The notes under the pieces are model-generated. The model had not been told where the DNA came from. It saw nothing but the letters and a program-made list of their open reading frames with translations, and searched no databases. From contig CAJMBK010000006.1 in the NCBI GenBank assembly GCA_905211645.1, positions 1-64,000 on the forward strand: a stretch of 64,000 nucleotides of DNA, written 5' to 3'. Source of the DNA: an uncultured Caryophanales bacterium. GTDB lineage: Bacteria; Bacillota_I; Bacilli_A; RFN20; CAG-288. Position numbers and translations under genes: made by a program. Of the stretch, positions 25,351-34,863 are shown piece by piece (within the stretch, counting starts at the first letter, position 1; every line of letters starts with the position of its first letter).

Positions 25351-26814
25351 ATGGCTAAAAAGCTCACTAAAAGGGAGAAGTATGTAAGGGATTATGAAAT
25401 AAGGGGAAACCTTATTTTACTTTTGATTTTATGCATACCAATCCCATTCGGAATTATTACAACAATTGTCTTAGGATTTGCAAAATTTAAAAAGATGAAA
25501 GCCGTGCTTTTATCTATTCTTATCATGCTTATAGTAGTAGGATTGGTTATTAATTTTATTATTTTTGCTGTCCCCACTGGAAATTATGTTTTGGGTGTTA
25601 CTATTCCATTTGCATATTTAGGATTTTATTCGATAGTTCCTATTTGTGCAGTTAAATTGTGTCATGATAGTAAATTTAATAAAGAAGTTAAGCTCATTAA
25701 ACAAGAATTAAAAGAAGGAACATATTCAATTACCTACAAGGAGTTTGATAATACTTTACTTCAGTTATCCAAAGCAAATAACTATCAAGGCTTTGAAAAT
25801 TATGTTGTTGAAACAAGACAAGTAATTGAAAAAGCAAAAGCACAGCTTGCTCTTCAGGAAGAAGCTAGACGTAAAGAAGTTGAGAGATTTGCAGAAAGCA
25901 AAGCAGGCAATATTACTAACATCTTTACAATTAGAAACAAATATGAATTCGACTCAGTTTGTCTTACTATTTATAACAATGTTAAGTACTTAGAAGGACG
26001 TGGAGTTGCTAGAAAAATTGTTGCTGATTTGAAAGAAGCTTATAAAAACAATAATAATTCTGCAGTTGAACAAATTCTTGAAAAATACAGTTACAACAGT
26101 GTTTTGAAGATAGTTGATTTAAGTGAATCCGAGTTTAAAGGCAACCTTGTTAAATACTATTTCCACAAATGGTACATGGCATTCTTAGGATTTTTCTTAT
26201 TCAACTGGTTAACACTTGGATGGCTAAAATATCATAGACAAGTGGTTGATAAAAAATACTATGTAAAGAACACAGTTATCGATGGTTATAGCCTTAAATT
26301 TGATGGTAATTCTCTTCAAGCTTGGGGATTAGCAATAAAAATCTGGTTCTTTAATATCATTACATTAGGACTTTATAACAGATTATTTAAGAAGAGTAAA
26401 AATGATACAGGTTCCGGTACTTCCAGTATGGCTTGGGCAGCAAAACATACAAGAATTACAGAAGCAAGCAGTGTAATTAGAGGTACTTTTGATGGAAGTG
26501 GATTTAAATTCAGGCTTTTAAAATTACTTTGTGCTATTGGAACAATTTGTACTTTATTTATCGGCGCCACATATTTCACATGTGTTATTGAAAGATACAA
26601 AGCTAAACACACAGTCTACGATGGTAAGAGATTGTATTTTGATGGTACTGCAAAAGAATTGTTCACTAAAAACTTGCTTTGGGCTTTATTAACTATCTGC
26701 ACATTATTCATTTACTATTTCATCTCTAAATATAAGATGGAGAAATGGGTTATTCAACATACTCACTTTGCTAGTGGAGTGAATATGAATAAGAAAGACC
26801 TTAAAAAAGAATAA
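25351..26814 (+). CDS. DUF898 (YjgN-like) multi-pass membrane protein
   Basis: 487 residues. Two N-terminal transmembrane hairpins (about 20-65 and 70-105), a helical linker (about 130-270), then a DUF898 part. The repeated pattern is FFLFNWLTLGWLKYHRQVVD, IWFFNIITLGLYNRL and LLKLLCAIGTICTLFIGATY, with each block followed by a DG..L.F.G motif (VIDGYSLKFDG; VYDGKRLYFDG; IRGTFDGSGFKF). AAAGGAGAG precedes the start. Function unknown; the family has been linked only loosely to envelope proteins. Expression may depend on the G8 tract in its promoter. Confidence 0.7.
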   Translation: MAKKLTKREKYVRDYEIRGNLILLLILCIPIPFGIITTIVLGFAKFKKMKAVLLSILIMLIVVGLVINFIIFAVPTGNYVLGVTIPFAYLGFYSIVPICAVKLCHDSKFNKEVKLIKQELKEGTYSITYKEFDNTLLQLSKANNYQGFENYVVETRQVIEKAKAQLALQEEARRKEVERFAESKAGNITNIFTIRNKYEFDSVCLTIYNNVKYLEGRGVARKIVADLKEAYKNNNNSAVEQILEKYSYNSVLKIVDLSESEFKGNLVKYYFHKWYMAFLGFFLFNWLTLGWLKYHRQVVDKKYYVKNTVIDGYSLKFDGNSLQAWGLAIKIWFFNIITLGLYNRLFKKSKNDTGSGTSSMAWAAKHTRITEASSVIRGTFDGSGFKFRLLKLLCAIGTICTLFIGATYFTCVIERYKAKHTVYDGKRLYFDGTAKELFTKNLLWALLTICTLFIYYFISKYKMEKWVIQHTHFASGVNMNKKDLKKE

Positions 26815-26872
26815 TCTTATAAATTAATATAATTATTTAACATTTTTTCATATATAAAATGAAATTGTTTTT

Positions 26873-26905
26873 GCTCATCATCTAATAAAAGGTGATGAGC
26901 TTTTT
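26873..26905 (+). terminator. Rho-independent terminator
   Basis: GCTCATCATC and GGTGATGAGC form a 10-bp stem with one G-T pair around TAATAAAA, followed by TTTTTG. It ends the DUF898-like gene. Confidence 0.75.
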
Positions 26906-26951
26906 GTAAAAGTGGAAAATTTGGTTCTTTTCGGCGAATTTATCTAATCTA

Positions 26952-26978
26952 TTGACAAAAGGGGTGTTAAAATAGAGT
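26952..26978 (+). promoter_or_regulatory. promoter of the LRR lipoprotein gene
   Basis: TTGACA at 26952-26957 is followed by AAAGGGG and then TAAAAT (10-bp spacer) or TAGAGT (15-bp spacer). The layout is like the promoter at 25291 but with only four G. Both short spacings predict weak expression. Confidence 0.45.
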
Positions 26979-26998
26979 AATAAGAAAGGAACAAATAT

Positions 26999-28864
26999 AT
27001 GAAAAGAAAGTTTTTTGCATTAACTTCACTGCTAAGTTTGACACTGACAAGCTGCGTTGGTGGTGAAACTTCCAGTACAACTTCATCATCAACAAGTACT
27101 TCAGGAACAAGTGTTGATTCATCAACAACATCAACTACATCAACAACTAGCACAGATCACGAACACGAATATTCAGAGTGGAAAGTTATTGAGGAAGCAA
27201 GCTGCACTACTGAAGGTAAAAGAGAAAGAGAATGTACAAAATGCGGACATGTCGAATCAGAAGTTATCAATGCGTTAGGTCATGATAATAAATTGATTGA
27301 AGGTAAAGAAGCAAGTTGTACTGAATCTGGTATTAAAGATTACTATCATTGTGAACGTTGTGATAAATACTTCTTGGATGAAGAAGGTAAAACAGAAATT
27401 ACTGGTCCAGATGATCCAAGTTTAGTAATTGAATCTGGAGCACATAGTTTAATCAATAATACACCTAACTATTACGTTCACGAAGGTGAATGTGAATATT
27501 GTCATGAAGCTATTAAAGGTGAACATAATTTTGATGAAAATAATAAATGTGTAGATTGTGGTTATGTTTTATCTTACACAACTGATAAATCTATTGCTGG
27601 TATCGATTTAACTGTTTATTCATCAGGAAATGCATACGCAACAATTGATTTCTCAGTATTTAAAGGTGAAGAATTAATTATTCCCGCACGTTGCTGGATG
27701 GGTAGTTACCCTGGTATTGTTACAAAAGTTATTTTTGAAAATACTTCTCAATCAGTTACTAAGAAGATTGTAATACCTAGTAAAGTAACTGATTTACCTT
27801 CATTTAAAGGGATGACTTCACTTGAATATGTTTCAATTGGAAGTGGTGTTACTAGGATTATGAGTGGAGTTTTCTCAGGTTGCACAAATCTTAAAGAAGT
27901 TGATTTAACAAATGCAACAGGTCTTAAATACATTTTCGATAAAGCATTTAAAGATAGTGGATTAACTAGGATTGTTATTCCAGAAAATGTTGTAGATATT
28001 AAAAAAGAAGCATTTTCTGGTTGTACCAATTTAGCAGAAGTTACATTTTTAGGTAATAAGATTAAAGACTTCCCTCAAAAGTTATTCTATAACTGTAAAG
28101 CATTGAAAGAAATTGTTATTCCTGAAGGAGTAACTACAATTTATAGCAGCATTAAAGAAAGTACTCCATTTTATGGTTGTGATAACTTGGAAAAAGTTGT
28201 CTTACCTTCAACATTTGATTGTTCAGTAGAAGCTGACAATATCTTTACAAGTGCAAAGAATCTTAAACATTTATATGTCAATTCTGAAACTGTAAATTTA
28301 GAGTTTGTTCATGATTATTTCTTACCTTCAATATCTGCTTATAAAGAAGCTGATAACTACTTCTTAGAGACACCATTAACAATTGAAATTGGTAAAAATG
28401 TTAAGAATATGACTAATTACTTTTTAAGTGAAAGATACAAATTAGCATATGATCCAGAATGTGAATTGGATGTTGTAGAAGGTGTTGCTCAGTATTGGAA
28501 TAAAAATAGTTGCTTCCAAAATGCAGATATTACATCTTATGAAATTTATTTACCAACTAAAGCTAATTTAGTTAAAGCTGAAGCAGTTAAAATCGGTTTT
28601 CCACCTAAATATCAAGATCCAATTATTCCTGATATTAATATCTACATTCCTGAAGGTGTTATCAATATGGAAAGTAAAGCAATCTTTATCGATTTAGTTG
28701 ATGATACTAAACTTGAACAAACAATAAACATCAATATTTATGTTGAAGCTGATAGCAAACCAAGCACTTGGGCAAGTGATTTTGTAACTTTACAAAAGGG
28801 CACTGATTCTGATTATACTTTTGATAAGACTGTAGTTAGATATCATTATGGTGCTAGTATTTAA
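26999..28864 (+). CDS. BspA-type leucine-rich-repeat surface lipoprotein
   Basis: 621 residues. Signal peptide MKRKFFALTSLLSLTLTSC with lipobox LTSC, then a Ser/Thr linker. About residues 55-185 hold two Cys-rich modules of the kind CTTEGKRERECTKCGHVESE, followed by CHEAIKGEHNFD and CVDCGY. About residues 200-470 are LRR_5 units (GSGVTRIMSGVFSGCTNLKE; IPENVVDIKKEAFSGCTNLA; IPEGVTTIYSSIKE). The C-terminal 150 residues are beta-rich. Surface-anchored adhesion or ligand binding is usual for this class. AAGGAAC precedes the start. A terminator and a CAATTT-type hairpin follow. Confidence 0.85.
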   Translation: MKRKFFALTSLLSLTLTSCVGGETSSTTSSSTSTSGTSVDSSTTSTTSTTSTDHEHEYSEWKVIEEASCTTEGKRERECTKCGHVESEVINALGHDNKLIEGKEASCTESGIKDYYHCERCDKYFLDEEGKTEITGPDDPSLVIESGAHSLINNTPNYYVHEGECEYCHEAIKGEHNFDENNKCVDCGYVLSYTTDKSIAGIDLTVYSSGNAYATIDFSVFKGEELIIPARCWMGSYPGIVTKVIFENTSQSVTKKIVIPSKVTDLPSFKGMTSLEYVSIGSGVTRIMSGVFSGCTNLKEVDLTNATGLKYIFDKAFKDSGLTRIVIPENVVDIKKEAFSGCTNLAEVTFLGNKIKDFPQKLFYNCKALKEIVIPEGVTTIYSSIKESTPFYGCDNLEKVVLPSTFDCSVEADNIFTSAKNLKHLYVNSETVNLEFVHDYFLPSISAYKEADNYFLETPLTIEIGKNVKNMTNYFLSERYKLAYDPECELDVVEGVAQYWNKNSCFQNADITSYEIYLPTKANLVKAEAVKIGFPPKYQDPIIPDINIYIPEGVINMESKAIFIDLVDDTKLEQTININIYVEADSKPSTWASDFVTLQKGTDSDYTFDKTVVRYHYGASI

Positions 28865-28906
28865 TAAGTAAAGAAAAGTTGATAAAGATAGGATATTAAA
28901 TTAATT

Positions 28907-28938
28907 AAACAATTTGTTTTTTTAAAACTAAATTGTTT
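28907..28938. repeat. CAATTT-type hairpin, copy 2
   Basis: AAACAATTT and AAATTGTTT form a perfect 9-bp inverted repeat. It lies between the LRR gene stop and its terminator. Confidence 0.5.
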
Positions 28939-28940
28939 TA

Positions 28941-28970
28941 TCTCATCATCAATTTTGATGGTGAGATTTT
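28941..28970 (+). terminator. Rho-independent terminator
   Basis: TCTCATCATCA and TGATGGTGAGA pair with one G-T, loop ATTT, followed by TTTTC. It ends the LRR lipoprotein gene. Confidence 0.7.
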
Positions 28971-29137
28971 CATTTGGAATAAGATTTTAAAGGTAAAATT
29001 TGTGCTGTTCTGCAGAATTCTTATTTCGATATTTTAAATAAAGAATCTTTAAGAATTTTAACGAAATTATCCTTATCAGTTTTCTAATTATACAGATATC
29101 TTTTTATATAATATTTTCAATGGAGAAAGAGATAAAT

Positions 29138-30856
29138 ATGAGTATGGATAAATTTTTAACTGATGAAACTTTAATCGAAACAATATTAAAAGGTAGTGTT
29201 AATGGAACTGACAATTTGTCCGAATTAAAGGATAAATTAAATAAATGTTACAAATCACCCTCAGCATACTTAAAAAAGTATCGTGATGGTGAAGCAGTTA
29301 ATTTAGAAGTTAAATCTGTTGATGAATATATTGAACTAGTTAAGAAAATTAAAGAATTACCATATTCAAATCTTCGTGGTGTTTATCCCCAGCATTACAA
29401 AATATATAAAAATAGCGAGGGTAAATACGTTTACGAAAAGAAAGAAGATATTTCAAAAGATGAGGCAAATGAGAAATTTTCTAATGAAATTAAACCTTTA
29501 TTGGATAGTATAAGAAAAGCAAGTGATATTAATGACCTCATTAGAATAGAACAAACTGATGATAACTATGCCAATTTTCCTTCTAAGATGTTCCTAAGAA
29601 AATATGCTTTTCTTTGTCAACTTGAAAAATATAGAGAAAATGAAAATAGAAAAGATATTATCGATTTAGTATGTATCACAAAAACTGAAGCGATGGATTT
29701 TTTATATAGACTTATAAAAAATTCTGATGATAAATTCGAATTAGAAGGAATTAATTCTTCAGATTGTGAAGATACATGGTTCTATAAAAGTAATTACATC
29801 GCTAAATATTGCAAAGCTAAATATGATATAGGCAATAACGATTTGTTTTATCAAACTTCTGCAACAGAATCTGTACTTTGGGATGACTATTATAATTTTC
29901 ATCCAATGGTGTCATTAGAAAATCCAAATGCAATCCTTTATGGTGCTCCAGGAACTGGAAAAACTTATTCAGTTAAAAAGTTACTTCAAAAAATACCTTC
30001 CGAACAAGTTATCTGGACTCAATTCCATCCAAACTATAGTTATGAAGACTTTATTGAGGGTTTTAGACCTACTGGAGTTGATGAATCAGGTAAATTAAAG
30101 TTTTCAGTAGTAAACGGATCCTTTAAAGAACTTTGTATCAGAGCTTTGAAGAGTCCGGATAAACCATATTTCTTCGTTGCTGATGAAATAAATCGTGGCA
30201 ATTTATCATCTATTTTTGGTGAAACACTTTCTCTTTTAGAAACTGATTATAGATACAATCCAAATAATAAAGATGCAAACTTAGTTTCAACACCTTTAAG
30301 TTCTGTTATTGAAAAAATTGGTGTAGATTCACTTATTTTTACTAGAGATTCATCTGGTTCTGTTAAATTTAGTATTCCTAGAAATGTATTTTTTATTGGG
30401 ATGATGAATGATGTTGATAAAAGTATCGATAGTTTTGATTTAGCTTTAAGAAGAAGATTTTCTTGGAAAAAATATGAATTTGATGAAAATGCATTATTAG
30501 TTTATCTATTTGAAAAATATGATGGAAAGACCGATTATGAAAATCTTAATTCTGAGATTACTAGATTTATCAATAATGTTAATAATTTAAATAAATATAT
30601 TTCAGAGGGATTAAATCTTGGAGACAGCTATAAATTTGGTCACTCCTTCTTTATGAAGATTACAACTATAAAAAGACCTGAAGACATTTGTAATAGGCGT
30701 AAAGTTCTTTTCCATAAAAAAGATATCGAAACTTTATTTAATAAGTATTTAGCAACTACTTTGACTGAGTATCTAAGAAGTTTATATTCAGATAAAGAGA
30801 TTGAAACAAATGTAGAAAAAGCACGAGAGGCATTGTGTGCAGATTTTAAAGAATGA
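29138..30856 (+). CDS. mcrB: McrB-type GTPase of a type IV (McrBC) restriction system
   Basis: 572 residues from ATG 29138, chosen because GGAGAAAGAG precedes it; the earlier ATG at 29120 falls too close to a TATAAT at 29107. The N-terminal 260 residues form a DNA-recognition region with no recognised domain. The AAA+ motor has Walker A GAPGTGKT near 270, WTQFHPNYSYEDFIEGFRP, Walker B FFVADEINRGN near 350, the McrB signature MMNDVDKSIDSFDLALRRRF, and a C-terminal helical lid. McrB forms GTP-driven hexamers that translocate on modified DNA and recruit McrC. It overlaps mcrC by ATGA. The target modification is set by the N-terminus and cannot be read here. Confidence 0.9.
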   Translation: MSMDKFLTDETLIETILKGSVNGTDNLSELKDKLNKCYKSPSAYLKKYRDGEAVNLEVKSVDEYIELVKKIKELPYSNLRGVYPQHYKIYKNSEGKYVYEKKEDISKDEANEKFSNEIKPLLDSIRKASDINDLIRIEQTDDNYANFPSKMFLRKYAFLCQLEKYRENENRKDIIDLVCITKTEAMDFLYRLIKNSDDKFELEGINSSDCEDTWFYKSNYIAKYCKAKYDIGNNDLFYQTSATESVLWDDYYNFHPMVSLENPNAILYGAPGTGKTYSVKKLLQKIPSEQVIWTQFHPNYSYEDFIEGFRPTGVDESGKLKFSVVNGSFKELCIRALKSPDKPYFFVADEINRGNLSSIFGETLSLLETDYRYNPNNKDANLVSTPLSSVIEKIGVDSLIFTRDSSGSVKFSIPRNVFFIGMMNDVDKSIDSFDLALRRRFSWKKYEFDENALLVYLFEKYDGKTDYENLNSEITRFINNVNNLNKYISEGLNLGDSYKFGHSFFMKITTIKRPEDICNRRKVLFHKKDIETLFNKYLATTLTEYLRSLYSDKEIETNVEKAREALCADFKE

Positions 30857-32202
30857 GTAAAATTGCTAAGGATTTAAAATTTCAGATTAATTCTTGTTCT
30901 ATTGAGAATCAAAATTCTTTAAACCAGCTTTTCAAAAATAGGTCAGTACTTAATTTTAAAGATATAAAAGAGTCAAAAATTTCAATTTTTGAATTACATA
31001 ATTCTAAAAGAATTAATCTGAATGATAATGAAAATATCTACTCAATTACAATTGGATCGGATTGGGTGTATAGAATTCAAACCTCAAATTTTGCAGGTAA
31101 TTTTTGTATTGATGATTTTAAAATTACAATTAATTTACCAGATGATTTAATTCCATTCTTTTACAGAATGATTGAATTTTGCAATGAAATCTATATTAAT
31201 TACGATAAAAGTGAATCAAGTTTTGATAAAAAGGTAGTTTCGGATAATATTATTTTCTATCTAATTTCCTATTTATTTAAGTCTTCACTTAAAAAGATTT
31301 CTTCTTTCTCTTTACCTTTAGTAAATACAATGAGAAAAGATAAAGGTTATAACATTAGAGGACAAATAGATTTTAATTCTTATTTGAAGAAAGATATTTT
31401 CGATGGAACTAATAAGGTTAATTTCAAATATAGAGCTTATGAATATGATGAAAATATAGTTAAGGTCATCTTCAAGGCACTTTCTATCTTGAAGAAACTT
31501 TCTAAGGAAAACGATGTTGATTTAAATAAGCTATACAATCTTTTTAATCAGATAAAAACAAGTCAAATTGTTACTAAAGAAACTTTGAATTCTGCTTACA
31601 GATCAAAAGCATTACTTAACCCAATGTTAAGAGCATATAAAAGAGTTTTGGATTATGCAGCAATCATCTTAAAAATGGATGACTATCATTTTAATGATAA
31701 TGGTAATAGTAACTTTGATATCAATAACTTTTTAGTCTATGTTCCTCAATTATTCGAGATATATATCTACAGAATTTTTGAGAGATATTTATCTAACTCA
31801 ATTTATGAAATTGAGTATCAGAAAGATTTTAAGATTTTAGAAGGTTCAAAATTTCAAGGTAATGTTTACTTGGATTTCTTAATTCGTAACAAAGAAGATA
31901 ATACTTACACAATTATCGATACAAAATTTAAGAATATGGAAGAGTTGAATTATCAAAATCTTGATAGAACGGATTTGTATCAAGTTACTTCATACGCATA
32001 TTTTTTACAAAATAAAGGTTATAAGATTAAAAATGTAGTACTTCTTTATAAATCAAAGAAATCTCATTTTGACGTTTTAAGTTCTAATGATGGTGGAACT
32101 AAATTTATTATCAGTTCAATTTCCACTGAAACAACTAAAGAGCATCCATACTTTTCTTATAATGAAGAAGCCTTGATTGATAATTTAAAGAAATGTCTTT
32201 AG
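30853..32202 (+). CDS. mcrC: McrC-type nuclease subunit of McrBC
   Basis: 449 residues. The N-terminal McrB-binding region includes GSDWVYRIQTSNFAGNF, and a long helical middle follows. The C-terminal PD-(D/E)xK nuclease is at about residues 330-370: YEIEYQKDF, then VYLDFLIRN and YTIIDTKFKNM, giving catalytic D...DxK (Asp in place of Glu, as in many McrC proteins). A conserved LYQVTSYAYFLQNKG block follows. The start overlaps the mcrB stop. The pair cleaves DNA carrying foreign modifications and is intact. Confidence 0.9.
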   Translation: MSKIAKDLKFQINSCSIENQNSLNQLFKNRSVLNFKDIKESKISIFELHNSKRINLNDNENIYSITIGSDWVYRIQTSNFAGNFCIDDFKITINLPDDLIPFFYRMIEFCNEIYINYDKSESSFDKKVVSDNIIFYLISYLFKSSLKKISSFSLPLVNTMRKDKGYNIRGQIDFNSYLKKDIFDGTNKVNFKYRAYEYDENIVKVIFKALSILKKLSKENDVDLNKLYNLFNQIKTSQIVTKETLNSAYRSKALLNPMLRAYKRVLDYAAIILKMDDYHFNDNGNSNFDINNFLVYVPQLFEIYIYRIFERYLSNSIYEIEYQKDFKILEGSKFQGNVYLDFLIRNKEDNTYTIIDTKFKNMEELNYQNLDRTDLYQVTSYAYFLQNKGYKIKNVVLLYKSKKSHFDVLSSNDGGTKFIISSISTETTKEHPYFSYNEEALIDNLKKCL

Positions 32203-32214
32203 TGAGGTGAAGCT

Positions 32215-32724
32215 ATGTATCTAAAGAAATTGAATATGGAAGATTCTAAGAAAGAATATGAGTATTACCAAAGTTTCCAATCAGAAGATGGATTTGAAAA
32301 CGAATGGTATGGAATTTCTTATGATGAATTTGTAAATAAAGTTCTCCCACTTGATTTTGATAATGAAAAAGGAATCAACTTAAAAGAAGGTTACGTTCCA
32401 GACTGTACTTATCTTTTTTACGATGATGAAAATAATATTGTTGGAGAATATCATTTAAGACTGTGCTTAAATGATTTCCTTAGAAATGGTCCTGGTCATA
32501 TCGGTTACATCATCTTAAAACAGTATCGTCGAAAAGGCTATGCTAAGACTGGTTTGAAGCTTCTTGTTGAGTTAATTAAAAAGAACAATTTAGTTCCAGA
32601 AGATGAAATTTATTTTGAAGCAAATAATGATAATATTGGCTCAGTTAAAACAGTATTAGCTTGCGGTGGATATATTCATCATAAAACGGATAAATTTACT
32701 TACACAAGAATTAAAATTAAATAG
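32215..32724 (+). CDS. GNAT-family N-acetyltransferase
   Basis: 169 residues with the GNAT core: HLRLCLNDFLRNGPGHIGYI (beta4 strand), then ILKQYRRKGYAKTGLKLLVE containing the acetyl-CoA pyrophosphate loop Q/R-x-x-G-x-A, and FEANNDNIGSVKTVLACGGY (the asparagine motif and the GG turn). AGTGAGGTG precedes the ATG. It starts 12 bp after mcrC and could share its transcript. The acceptor is unknown. Confidence 0.85.
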   Translation: MYLKKLNMEDSKKEYEYYQSFQSEDGFENEWYGISYDEFVNKVLPLDFDNEKGINLKEGYVPDCTYLFYDDENNIVGEYHLRLCLNDFLRNGPGHIGYIILKQYRRKGYAKTGLKLLVELIKKNNLVPEDEIYFEANNDNIGSVKTVLACGGYIHHKTDKFTYTRIKIK

Positions 32725-32846
32725 TTACATTTTTTTATCACTTTTATAAATTGTTTTTATTTAAAGAAGTATTTTATTATTAATATATTTATGGTATTAA
32801 TAATTTGATACTTCTTTTTATATGAGATTTACTTGTGGGACTTGCA

Positions 32847-33132
32847 TGAACAAAATCTGAACTAAAAGTGAATATTTTTTGAACATAAATTGAACGAAAT
32901 GTGAATGAAATCTGAATGTTTTTTGAACTTTTTCTGGACATAATTTGAATAAAAAATGAACGATTTTTGAACAAAAGTTGAACTTTATTTGAACGAAAAC
33001 TGAATGAAATTTGAATTTTAAATGAACATTAATTGAACATTAAATGAACGTTTTCTGAACATAATTTGAATAAAAACTGAACATTTCTTGAACGAAAAAT
33101 GAACAATTATTGAACAAAATTTGAACAAAAAT
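32847..33132 (+). repeat. exact 26 x 11-bp TGAAY(N6) phased array
   Basis: Starting at TGAAC 32847, every 11th base opens TGAAC or TGAAT (one TGGAC), for 26 units and 286 bp with no insertion or deletion. The other six bases of each unit vary and are A/T-rich. Eleven bases is close to one helical turn, so all cores face the same side of the DNA. It is not CRISPR: units are too short and contiguous. It lies between a GNAT gene and a DUF2871 gene. A shorter copy is at 22725-22773 on the other strand. Confidence 0.95.
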
Positions 33133-33163
33133 TACATTGAAAAGTTATTCAATAGCCATTTCC

Positions 33164-33213
33164 TATGAAATAGATACGTGTTCATTTCATAAGCATAATC
33201 AATTAACTATAAT
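33164..33213 (+). promoter_or_regulatory. inverted-repeat operator and promoter of DUF2871 gene
   Basis: TATGAAAT (33164-33171) and ATTTCATA (33184-33191) form a perfect 8-bp inverted repeat with a 12-bp spacer. A TATAAT box is at 33208-33213. The inverted repeat covers the expected -35 region, so a repressor could bind there. Confidence 0.55.
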
Positions 33214-33234
33214 ATTGTGGTTTGAGGTGTTAAT

Positions 33235-33708
33235 ATGAAAAAATACATGATTTCTAGCATAGTTTATGCTTGTCTTGCCGCAGTATTCGGTGTTCTTTTT
33301 AGAGAATTAACAAAGTTTAGTTCTTTTACAGGAGATACTGTCTTAGCAACTGTCCATCCACACTATTTTATGTTAGGTATGATTTTCTTTTTAATCTTAC
33401 TCATCATGGAAAAAGTCTTCAGCTTTTCCGATAAGAAAACAAATATCACATTAATTATCTACCATGTCGGTTTGAATCTTACCTGCTTGATGCTCTTTGT
33501 TAGAGGTGTTTTAGAAGTTTTCGTTGACGATATTTCAAGCACAACTTCTAATATCGTCGCTGGTTTTGCAGGTATTGGTCACGTTATCTTAGGTGTTTCT
33601 TTAATTACTTTATTAGTCTTAATTTTCATCAATATTTTCAAGAAGAATAAAGAAAAGAAAGCTGAAGTTAAAGCAACAGAAGAAACAAAAACTGAAGAAA
33701 GTAAATAA
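33235..33708 (+). CDS. DUF2871 family four-helix membrane protein
   Basis: 157 residues with four transmembrane helices (about 5-24, 40-62, 73-95, 110-135) and a Lys/Glu-rich cytoplasmic tail. The segment AAVFGVLFRELTKFSSFTG followed by LATVHPHYFMLGMIFFLIL is characteristic of DUF2871, with conserved His-x-His. GAGGTG precedes the ATG. Function is not known for the family; paired His in membrane helices hints at metal or haem binding, but this is inference. Confidence 0.75.
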   Translation: MKKYMISSIVYACLAAVFGVLFRELTKFSSFTGDTVLATVHPHYFMLGMIFFLILLIMEKVFSFSDKKTNITLIIYHVGLNLTCLMLFVRGVLEVFVDDISSTTSNIVAGFAGIGHVILGVSLITLLVLIFINIFKKNKEKKAEVKATEETKTEESK

Positions 33709-33818
33709 TGATTAAATTTAGCTATCCATTAATTGAAACTACTTGCTACTACGGAGGTAGGGAATAGATTTATACTTCTTACTTTTTGAATGATTTTATT
33801 TAATAAGGAGTTAGAAGT

Positions 33819-34346
33819 ATGAAAGATTTAATCTTAAAAGAAATTTATTCTGATTCAGATAAAGAGATTTTTATAAACGAAGTTCAAAACGCTTTTCAAG
33901 TTTCTTTCGAAAAGGACTTTGGTAAATACGATAAAGTGATTCTCCCAAGTGTTGATATTCAAGAATCATTCAATGCTAAAGGTGCACATATATATTTTGC
34001 TGAGATTGATGGTGTTAGAGTTGGTGGAATTGTAGTAGTTATAGATTCAAAAACTAACTGCAGCTCATTAGATTTACTCTATGTTAATTCAGATTTTCAA
34101 AATCTAGGTGTTGGTTATAAGATTTGGAAAAGAATTGAAAAACTCTTTCCTAAGACTAGTATCTGGGTTACTCATACACCTTATTTTGATAAAAGAAATA
34201 TCCATTTCTACATCAATAGATGCTGATTTAAGGTTGTAGAATTCTTCAATCCGAAACATAAAGATCAACATTTAAAAGGTGAAACAGCAGGAAATATGCC
34301 TATTGAACAGAATCTCTTTTTCAAGTTTGAAAAAGCTATGAAATAG
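33819..34346 (+). pseudogene. GNAT acetyltransferase with internal TGA stop
   Basis: The frame from ATG 33819 (AAGGAG upstream) reads DGVRVGGIVVVIDSKTNCSS, YVNSDFQNLGVGYKIWKRIE and WVTHTPYFDKRNIHFYINRC. It then hits TGA at 34224 where Gly (GGA) is expected, and continues in the same frame as FKVVEFFNPKHKDQHLKGET and EQNLFFKFEKAMK to TAG at 34344. A single G-to-T change explains the stop. The truncated 135-residue form lacks the last strand of the fold, so it is probably inactive. Confidence 0.8.
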
Positions 34347-34459
34347 ATTAATTAAGCATTGAATCACTATATTAATTACTCTTTAATTAGATTAGTTAAT
34401 ATAAATGTATTCAGTGTTTTTTCTTTATCTTAAAATATTTTTAGTTTAGGAGACTTATC

Positions 34460-34777
34460 ATGGTTGGTAAATATAAAGTAATAACCCTTTGCGGTAGCAC
34501 AAAATTTAAAGATGATTTTATTAGAGAACAGAAAAGATTAACCCTTGAAGGAAATATAGTTATTTCAGTTGGTTTATTTGGTCATAGTGGAGATGATGAA
34601 GTCTTCACTGAAGGTGTTAAAGAGATGCTTGATGATATGCATAAAAGAAAGATTGATATGGCTGATGAAATTTTTGTAATCAATAGAAATGGTTATGTTG
34701 GTTCATCAACTAAATCTGAAATTGAATATGCGCATAACCATGGTAAAGTCGTTAGATACATGGAAGAAATTAAGTAA
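34460..34777 (+). CDS. nucleoside 2-deoxyribosyltransferase-like small protein
   Basis: 105 residues: VITLCGSTKFKDDFIREQKR, then LFGHSGDD, MLDDMHKRKIDMADEIFVIN, and NGYVGSSTKSEIEYAHNHGK. This is the compact Rossmann-like (SLOG/deoxyribosyltransferase) fold with the GST loop, conserved D-M-H...K-ID-AD and GY-G-ST-EI-YA. Relatives either transfer deoxyribose between bases or only bind nucleotides. AGGAG precedes the ATG. Terminator not obvious. Confidence 0.75.
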   Translation: MVGKYKVITLCGSTKFKDDFIREQKRLTLEGNIVISVGLFGHSGDDEVFTEGVKEMLDDMHKRKIDMADEIFVINRNGYVGSSTKSEIEYAHNHGKVVRYMEEIK

Positions 34778-34863
34778 GATAACTTATTGAAAATTCACTA
34801 GTTGTATTAATTAATAATCTTAAATAATTTTTATAAATTGTTTTATAAAAATGGAGAAATCAT

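Noticed and set aside
32789..32974. 61-codon minus-strand ORF over the 11-bp array
   Set aside because: It is a by-product of the repeat; no ribosome binding site and no protein-like composition.
32847..33132. Possible CRISPR array
   Set aside because: Units are 11 bp and contiguous with no 25-45-bp spacers, and no cas gene is present.
33819..34346. TGA read as an amino acid (recoded genetic code) in the GNAT gene
   Set aside because: Many intact genes here end at TGA (for example FRG at 2285 and the 6398 gene at 6875), so TGA is a stop and the gene is a pseudogene.
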